Shown here piece after piece: positions 44,870 through 49,555 of a DNA stretch of 49,555 nucleotides (position 1 is its first letter; every line of letters begins with the position of its first letter). The DNA is from Crocinitomicaceae bacterium. GTDB taxonomy: Bacteria; Bacteroidota; Bacteroidia; Flavobacteriales_D; Crocinitomicaceae. The translations under genes and the position numbers were made by a program. The DNA is taken from assembly GCA_028689775.1 (NCBI GenBank), contig JAQVCM010000021.1:1-49555 (forward strand), read 5' to 3'. The notes below the pieces were generated by a model. That model had not been told where the DNA came from. It did no database searches and saw only the letters and a list, made by a program, of their open reading frames with translations.

Positions 44870-45059
44870 CGGGAAAATCATTGAAAGGATGTTTTGAATG
44901 ATTCCAAATTACATGCAGCATCATCAGCAAGTTTTAGATTAGAGATTTTATCGAATGTATTTTTAGAGACGCGATTAATCGCGCCTCTAAAAATACATTT
45001 AAAAGGCCAAATTTCCGTCATCCAATCTTATTTTTGCCCTTTCATTCTTAAAATCCAAT

Positions 45060-45067
45060 TATCTTTG
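45060..45067 (+). promoter_or_regulatory. -7 promoter box of cysS (TATCTTTG)
   Basis: Perfect TAnnTTTG, 21 nt before the ATG at 45089. The reading frame is open 195 nt further upstream, but this box rules out earlier starts. Confidence 0.7.
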
Positions 45068-45088
45068 CTATTCAATAAATCAAAAGTT

Positions 45089-46555
45089 ATGAGCGAAAGA
45101 AAAAACGAACTCTTTATCTACAACAGTTTAAGTGGACAAAAAGAAAAGTTTGTTCCCATTCACAAAAATTTTGTCGGACTTTATGTTTGCGGGCCAACCG
45201 TTTACAGCAACGTTCATTTGGGAAACTGTCGCACATTCATGTCTTTTGATTTAGTTTACAGATATTTACTTCACTTGGGATACAAAGTTCGCTACGTTCG
45301 AAACATTACGGATGTTGGTCACTTGGAGAGTGATGGCGATACAGGCGAAGATAAAATTGCAAAAAGAGCACGCTTGGAGCAGTTGGAACCGATGGAAATT
45401 GTACAAGAATACACCATTGATTTTCACGATGTCTTAAATGAGTTCAACAACCTTCCGCCAAGCATTGAGCCAACGGCAACTGGACACATCATCGAGCAAA
45501 TTGAAATGATCAAAGAAATCATCAGCAACGGATATGCGTATGAAGTGAACGGATCTGTTTATTTTGATGTTTTAAAGTTCAATGAGAAATTTCCTTACGG
45601 AGAATTATCTGGACGTAAAATCGAAGACCTCATCTCTGGTTCACGTGATTTGGACGGGCAAGAAGAAAAGAGAAATTCTTTGGACTTTGCCCTTTGGAAA
45701 AATGCTTCTTCGGAGCACATCATGAAATGGCCTTCACCTTGGGGAATTGGTTTTCCAGGATGGCATTTGGAATGTTCTGCAATGAGTACCAAGTATTTGG
45801 GAGATCATTTCGATATTCACGGAGGTGGAATGGATTTGAAATTTCCACACCACGAATGTGAAATCGCGCAAGGATGTGCTTCCACTGGGAAATCTCCTGT
45901 GAATTACTGGATGCACGGAAACATGTTGACCTTGAACGGACGAAAAATGTCAAAATCAACTGGAAACAGTATTTTGCCCAAAGAAATGTTTGCAGGAACC
46001 AACGACCAATTGGAGAAAGCATATTCTCCATCCGTAGTTCGTTTCTTTACCATGCAAGCACATTATAGAAGCACCTTGGATTTTACTTCCGAAGCTTTAA
46101 ATGCATCTGAGAAAGGATTTGAACGTTTGATGGATGCCGTTAGTTTGCTTCCCAAATTGAATTCTTCTGAAAGTTCTTCAATCGATGTACAAGCGTTAAT
46201 TGCTACTTTCTACACGGCAATGAATGACGATTTTAATGCGCCGATTTTAGTTGCTAACTTATTTGATGCAGTAAAATTCATCAATTCCGTAAACGATGGA
46301 AAAGCAACCGTTTCTGCAAGTGATTTGAGTTTATTGACCAAAGAAATACAAGCGTTTGTATTCAACGTTCTTGGTTTGAAACTAAGCGAGAAAATCGAAG
46401 AATCTAAATTAGAACCGGTGATGGATTTGGTATTAGAACTTCGTCAGCAAGCAAGAGCAAATAAAGATTGGACCACTTCTGATCAAATCCGCGATGGTTT
46501 GGCAAATGCTGGAATTACGGTGAAGGATGGGAAAGATGGAAGTGTTTGGAGGTAG
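45089..46555 (+). CDS. cysS: Cysteine-tRNA ligase
   Basis: 488 residues. Class I synthetase core with the HIGH motif as HLGN (about 43-46), zinc ligand Cys34 ([10 protein letters not shown]), WHLECSAMS and [18 protein letters not shown] for the remaining zinc and substrate ligands, and the KMSKS loop in [10 protein letters not shown]. The C-terminal DALR and anticodon domains end in DGKDGSVWR. It charges tRNA-Cys. Single-gene unit. Confidence 0.98.
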   Translation: MSERKNELFIYNSLSGQKEKFVPIHKNFVGLYVCGPTVYSNVHLGNCRTFMSFDLVYRYLLHLGYKVRYVRNITDVGHLESDGDTGEDKIAKRARLEQLEPMEIVQEYTIDFHDVLNEFNNLPPSIEPTATGHIIEQIEMIKEIISNGYAYEVNGSVYFDVLKFNEKFPYGELSGRKIEDLISGSRDLDGQEEKRNSLDFALWKNASSEHIMKWPSPWGIGFPGWHLECSAMSTKYLGDHFDIHGGGMDLKFPHHECEIAQGCASTGKSPVNYWMHGNMLTLNGRKMSKSTGNSILPKEMFAGTNDQLEKAYSPSVVRFFTMQAHYRSTLDFTSEALNASEKGFERLMDAVSLLPKLNSSESSSIDVQALIATFYTAMNDDFNAPILVANLFDAVKFINSVNDGKATVSASDLSLLTKEIQAFVFNVLGLKLSEKIEESKLEPVMDLVLELRQQARANKDWTTSDQIRDGLANAGITVKDGKDGSVWR

Positions 46556-46675
46556 TTAGTCCTAGTAAAAGAAGTAGTTCAACTATTTAAAAGTATAGGT
46601 AAACCGGCACACTTTTAAGTTTTTGTAGATGAAGACTGTATTTTATTTTTTCTAAAATTAAAATTCCCACCTCAC

Positions 46676-46861
46676 TTAATCTTGTGGATTTGTTAATTCT
46701 TTTTCAATCTCTTCAATACTTGGCAATGTTTTTTTATCATCTGGGTGGCGTAAAACGTCATCCACAACGTTCATATACATGTTTAGTTTGCTGATGTGAC
46801 CTGCGTCAAATTCAGTAGCTTTCAATTCCACTACAACGTAGTGGTTTAACCCCCTATTAAT
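46676..46861 (-). pseudogene. C-terminal fragment of a YhcG/DUF1016-type PDDEXK nuclease
   Basis: Minus-strand frame: INRGLNHYVVVELKATEFD, then SKLNMYMNVVDDVLRHPDDK, then KTLPSIEEIEKELTNPQD and a stop at 46676. The VVVELK strand and the VDDxLRHPDD motif belong to the YhcG (DUF1016) nuclease domain; intact members have about 40 further residues between HPDD and the final LPxxEEL helix. So the upstream part of the gene is missing and an internal segment has been deleted. No product is expected. Confidence 0.8.
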
Positions 46862-47000
46862 CGGACTTTCTACTTTTCACTTGTACCAATGTACACATTT
46901 TCACTTTATCTTTGCATTGCGAGGAACAAAAGATGGTGACTTTTATGCCGATGTTTGTTAATAAAGATGTTCCAGCGCTGGTCATTTTATGCTAAAATAA
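46862..47000. other. Intergenic remnant without recognised gene
   Basis: Includes a TATCTTTG promoter-like box near 46907 that leads into a 21-codon frame from the ATG at 46933; nothing known matches. It links the two pseudogene fragments and is probably junction DNA. Confidence 0.35.
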
Positions 47001-47333
47001 GATCTTGTTCATCCGCCAAAATCGGCGGAATCACAACGCAAGGCTATAGCGATACTCAAGGCTATTGAAAAGTACTTACAAACAAAACTTAAACTCACTA
47101 TCAATAAAGAGAAAAGTGGCGTTCGTAAACCCGTTCAATTTGAGATTTTAGGCTTTGGCTTCGTTCCAACGTATCAGAAAGGGGTGAAAGGTAGATATCA
47201 ATTGGTAGTGTCAGAGAAAGCATGGAAGCGACTTAAGCAACGACTTAAAACCATCACCCGCAAAACCACACCAATGAGTTTCGATGAGCGGATTTCCAAA
47301 ATAAACGACCGCCGAAGGCAGCAGCGAAGCTAA
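47001..47333 (+). pseudogene. Group II intron reverse transcriptase/maturase fragment
   Basis: An open frame of 110 codons with no proper start. It reads KLKLTINKEKSGV, FEILGFGFVPTYQKGVKG, YQLVVSEKAWKRLKQRL and ITRKTTPMSFDERISKIN, which is the end of the RT palm/thumb region of bacterial group II intron proteins. The catalytic YADD region and the maturase X and endonuclease domains are missing; after ISKIN the sequence leaves the family (NDRRRQQRS, stop). Confidence 0.88.
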
Positions 47334-47390
47334 CTGCAACGAGGGTATTACGCTTTGTTGGACATTTACACTTTATTAAACCCATCTTTT

Positions 47391-47475
47391 TACGAACCGC
47401 CGTATATGTGACCCGTACGGACGGTGGTGTGAGAGGCGCACTCCGTCAGGTTATCTGGCGGAGCCGTCTACTCGA
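47391..47475 (+). mobile_element. Group II intron 3' end (domains V and VI)
   Basis: GAACCGCCGTATATGTGACC through GTACGGACGGTGGTG forms the domain V hairpin (ACCGCCGT pairs with ACGGTGGT); then CTCCGTCAG - GTTA - TCTGGCGGAG forms domain VI, and CTACTCGAT the intron end. With the RT fragment just upstream this is the remnant of one intron whose 5' part and most of the protein gene are lost. Confidence 0.85.
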
Positions 47476-47699
47476 TTACCCACTGGCTTTTTTTATTTTT
47501 TTAAGTCAGATTTTTTATTACTTTTGCAACTTCAAAAAATGACGAGTACAAATATAGCATATAATTTTCTCCTGCCTGCGGTAACTCCGCCCTGAATCGC
47601 TGTACCCAATTAATTCCTTGTTCTCTTTAGAACAGTCTCAATAGTCAATTTTAATACAAATACATAAACAAATGGGTTGCCATTTGTAACAGAATACAT
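47476..47699. other. Leader region upstream of the SulP gene
   Basis: Contains a TACTTTTG promoter-like box at 47519-47526. There is a C/G-rich stretch TCCTGCCTGCGGTAACTCCG near 47570, with no gene. The leader of about 170 nt is longer than most here, so a second start site closer to 47700 is possible. Confidence 0.4.
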
Positions 47700-49229
47700 A
47701 TGAAAAAATATTTAAACTTATTCGATTTTAAACAAAAAGTAGATTATAAAACAGAAGTCTTATCGGGTCTTACAGTTGCTCTAGCTCTTATACCTGAAGC
47801 TGTAGCTTTTGCCTTAATTGCGGGCTTGTCTCCATTGACAGGTCTTTATGCAGCATTTGTAGTAGGTTTGGTTACATCTATTTTAGGTGGTCGACCTGGA
47901 ATGATATCAGGTGCTACTGGTGCAGTTGCTGTTGTCATTGTCGCTTTGGCAATTTCTCACGGTCCTGAATATATTTTTGCCACAGTTGTTTTGGCGGGTA
48001 TTATTCAAATGTTAGCTGGATTCTTAAGGTTAGGAAAATTGATGCGATTAGTGCCACATCCTGTAATTTTCGGATTTGTTAATGGATTAGCAGTCATCAT
48101 TTTTATGTCGCAACTCGACCAATTTAAAGATTCAACTGGAAATTGGCTCACTGGTCAGTCTTTGTACATTATTTTGGGGCTAGTCTTGTTAACAATGCTC
48201 ATTATTTGGGGGTTGCCAAAACTTACTAAAGTTATTCCTGCTTCATTAGTTGCTATTTTGGCTGTTTTTGGAATTGTGGTCGGTTTTGGAATTGATACGA
48301 AAACAGTTGGCGACATTGCGTCTATTCAAGGTGGTTTTCCACCATTCCATATTCCAAGTGTTCCTTTCAATTTTGAAACTTTGGCGTTGATTTTTCCTTA
48401 TGCAGCAATTATGGCTGGTGTCGGCTTAATTGAGAGTTTGTTAACGCTAAATATTATTGATGAAATTACAGAAACTCGTGGAAGAGGGAACAAAGAAGCC
48501 GTTGCTCAAGGTGCTGCAAATATTTTATCGGGTGTTTTCTCGGGAATGGGTGGTTGTGCTATGCTAGGTCAAAGTCTTATTAATATTTCTAATGGTGCTA
48601 GAGCGAGATTGTCTGGAATTGTTGCTGCTGTGGCACTTTTAGCATTTGTAATGTTTGGTGCTGGCTTGATTGAGCAATTACCAATGGCTGCTCTTACAGG
48701 TTTGATGATAATGGTCGCAATTGGAACATTTGAGTGGGCAAGTTTAAAAACCTTTAATAAAATGCCAAAGTCTGACATTTTCGTTATGGTTGTTGTTACT
48801 CTTGTTACGGTCGTTCTGCACAATTTGGCTTTAGCAGTTATTGTCGGAGTAATTATAGCAGCTTTAGTTTTTGCTTGGGATAATGCAAAACGTATTCGAG
48901 CAAGAAAGTCAGTTGATGAACAAGGAATTAAGCATTATGAAATTTACGGTCCATTATTTTTTGGTTCTGTAACTGCTTTTAATGAAAAGTTTGATATTCT
49001 AAACGACCCTGATGAAGTTATTATTGATTTTAAAGAAAGTCGGGTAGTCGATATGTCGGCAATAGAAGCTCTTAATAAAATTACAGAACGCTATTTAAAA
49101 GTCGGCAAGAAAGTCCATTTACGCCATTTGAGTGCTGACTGTCAAAAGTTACTTCAAAATGCCGATAAAATCATTGATGTCAATGTCATAGAAGACCCGA
49201 ATTACAAAGTTGTAGTCGATAAGGTTTAA
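47700..49229 (+). CDS. SulP family anion transporter with STAS domain
   Basis: 509 residues. The membrane part (about 1-395) has the SulP N-terminus VLSGLTVALALIPEAVAFALIAG and the GRPGMISGATGAVAVVIVAL segment; the C-terminal STAS domain (about 400-509) has the phosphorylatable-type VIIDFKESRVVDMSAIEAL. Known substrates include sulfate, bicarbonate and dicarboxylates; the substrate here is open. It lies between the remains of one group II intron and the start of another, so this block may have been acquired, but the gene looks intact. Confidence 0.92.
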   Translation: MKKYLNLFDFKQKVDYKTEVLSGLTVALALIPEAVAFALIAGLSPLTGLYAAFVVGLVTSILGGRPGMISGATGAVAVVIVALAISHGPEYIFATVVLAGIIQMLAGFLRLGKLMRLVPHPVIFGFVNGLAVIIFMSQLDQFKDSTGNWLTGQSLYIILGLVLLTMLIIWGLPKLTKVIPASLVAILAVFGIVVGFGIDTKTVGDIASIQGGFPPFHIPSVPFNFETLALIFPYAAIMAGVGLIESLLTLNIIDEITETRGRGNKEAVAQGAANILSGVFSGMGGCAMLGQSLINISNGARARLSGIVAAVALLAFVMFGAGLIEQLPMAALTGLMIMVAIGTFEWASLKTFNKMPKSDIFVMVVVTLVTVVLHNLALAVIVGVIIAALVFAWDNAKRIRARKSVDEQGIKHYEIYGPLFFGSVTAFNEKFDILNDPDEVIIDFKESRVVDMSAIEALNKITERYLKVGKKVHLRHLSADCQKLLQNADKIIDVNVIEDPNYKVVVDKV

Positions 49230-49309
49230 TAGATGCTGGTCGTTTTTTCAGCTTGTGGGTAACGTTTCGAGTATATGAAATGTACCGATCTAATAAACAA
49301 AAATAAATT

Positions 49310-49417
49310 ATGAAGATTAAACAAACTTTACAAAAAATTCACGACCACAGCAAAATAGCAAGGTATATTTTATATACTTTGTGTGTGCTCTGCATGGGCA
49401 GAAGCACACGCTTGTGA
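49310..49417 (+). CDS. Small ORF of 35 codons, probably a truncated gene start
   Basis: Reads MKIKQTLQKIHDHSKIARYI, then LYTLCVLCMGRSTRL and stop. The first 22 residues look like a normal N-terminus; the end coincides with a hairpin, so the original gene may be interrupted there. No family is recognised. Confidence 0.3.
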   Translation: MKIKQTLQKIHDHSKIARYILYTLCVLCMGRSTRL

Positions 49418-49476
49418 AAGCTATCATCAAAATTCAAAAATACAAATATATTTTATGATTTCCAACCAAGCGTGTG
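49383..49476. repeat. Hairpin and inverted repeat ahead of the right-hand intron
   Basis: GTGTGCTCTGC - ATGG - GCAG, A, AGCACAC is an 11-bp stem with one bulge at 49383-49409. CACACGCTTG (49405-49414) is the perfect inverse of CAAGCGTGTG (49467-49476), 52 nt apart. Confidence 0.6.
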
Positions 49477-49555
49477 TGATTTTTCCAGAGGGTGTAAGTC
49501 CCTTAATCGCAAGGGTAACGCCTTGAAGATTTAGCAAGTTGCAAGGTTGTTGAGT
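49472..49555 (+). mobile_element. 5' end of a second group II intron (partial, runs off window)
   Basis: GTGTG(TG)AT fits the GUGYG intron start. It is followed by CCAGAGGGTGTAAGTCCCTT, then AATCGCAAGGGTAACGCC and AGCAAGTTGCAAGG, in the style of domain I of bacterial group II introns. The window ends inside domain I, so an encoded RT cannot be seen. Confidence 0.65.

Noticed and set aside
46930-46995. Possible YADD-like catalytic motif of the intron RT (TTTTATGCCGATG)
   Set aside because: Reads FYADVC followed by two stops, not in frame with the RT fragment at 47001, and lacks flanking family residues.
1-49555. CRISPR arrays, rRNA or tRNA genes
   Set aside because: No regularly spaced repeats, no rRNA-like sequence and no CCA-ended cloverleaf were noticed in the gaps; the longest gap (30142-30712) holds only AT-rich palindromic DNA.

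Overview
The window comes from a Bacteroidota chromosome, most likely order Flavobacteriales; a Fluviicola/Crocinitomicaceae-like organism is my inference, not something the sequence proves. The signs are low GC, almost no Shine-Dalgarno sequences, many genes preceded by the Bacteroidota -7 promoter motif TAnnTTTG, two proteins with type IX secretion (T9SS) C-terminal signals, many SxxC lipoproteins, and the two-gene MEP isoprenoid set dxs and dxr.

Layout. 0-3 kb is a small accessory patch: the tail of an unknown gene, an MqsA/Panacea-type antitoxin-like regulator, a GIY-YIG-like small protein, a protein whose signal peptide holds an in-frame stop, and an overlapping HigB/HigA toxin-antitoxin pair. 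3-9.5 kb (minus strand) carries mgtE, a YbjQ protein and a 2-hydroxyacid dehydrogenase as a tight operon, then an outer-membrane-like protein, radA and a DUF234-type ATPase-nuclease. 9.8-11.6 kb is a FucP-like sugar transporter. 11.7-13.5 kb is a small redox-flavoured group: a heme c lipoprotein, a DUF2892 membrane protein and a Crp/Fnr regulator. 13.6-18 kb holds a large T9SS-secreted adhesin-like protein and an MsbA-type ABC exporter. 18.3-21.6 kb is the classic thrS-infC-rpmI-rplT translation operon. ahcY and a DEAD-box helicase follow. 24.7-28 kb has a small T9SS protein, a decayed partial copy of dxr, two small lipoproteins and intact dxr. 28.3-35 kb (minus strand) has lepA, a DUF2911/TPR protein, a CNNM/CBS/CorC protein, an unknown small protein and arginine decarboxylase. 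35.2-41.2 kb (plus strand) is a heavy-metal efflux operon whose RND pump is fused to a TolC-type outer-membrane factor, closed by a shared terminator with dxs (41.2-43.2 kb). A lipoprotein, a DUF3109 cysteine cluster protein and cysS follow. 46.6-47.5 kb is a graveyard of a PDDEXK nuclease fragment and a group II intron remnant. A SulP transporter follows, and the start of another group II intron runs off the right edge.

Most of the window is ordinary core genome. The most useful observations are the dxr pseudogene, which carries promoter, start-codon loss, a frameshift and a loop-deleting slippage, yet shows mostly synonymous divergence; five genes with exactly 4 nt between TAnnTTTG and the start codon (predicted leaderless mRNAs); the stop codon inside a signal peptide; the RND-TolC fusion with an internal signal-like segment; and the truncated elements at 46.6-49.6 kb. 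I did not find a convincing wholly new multi-gene system.
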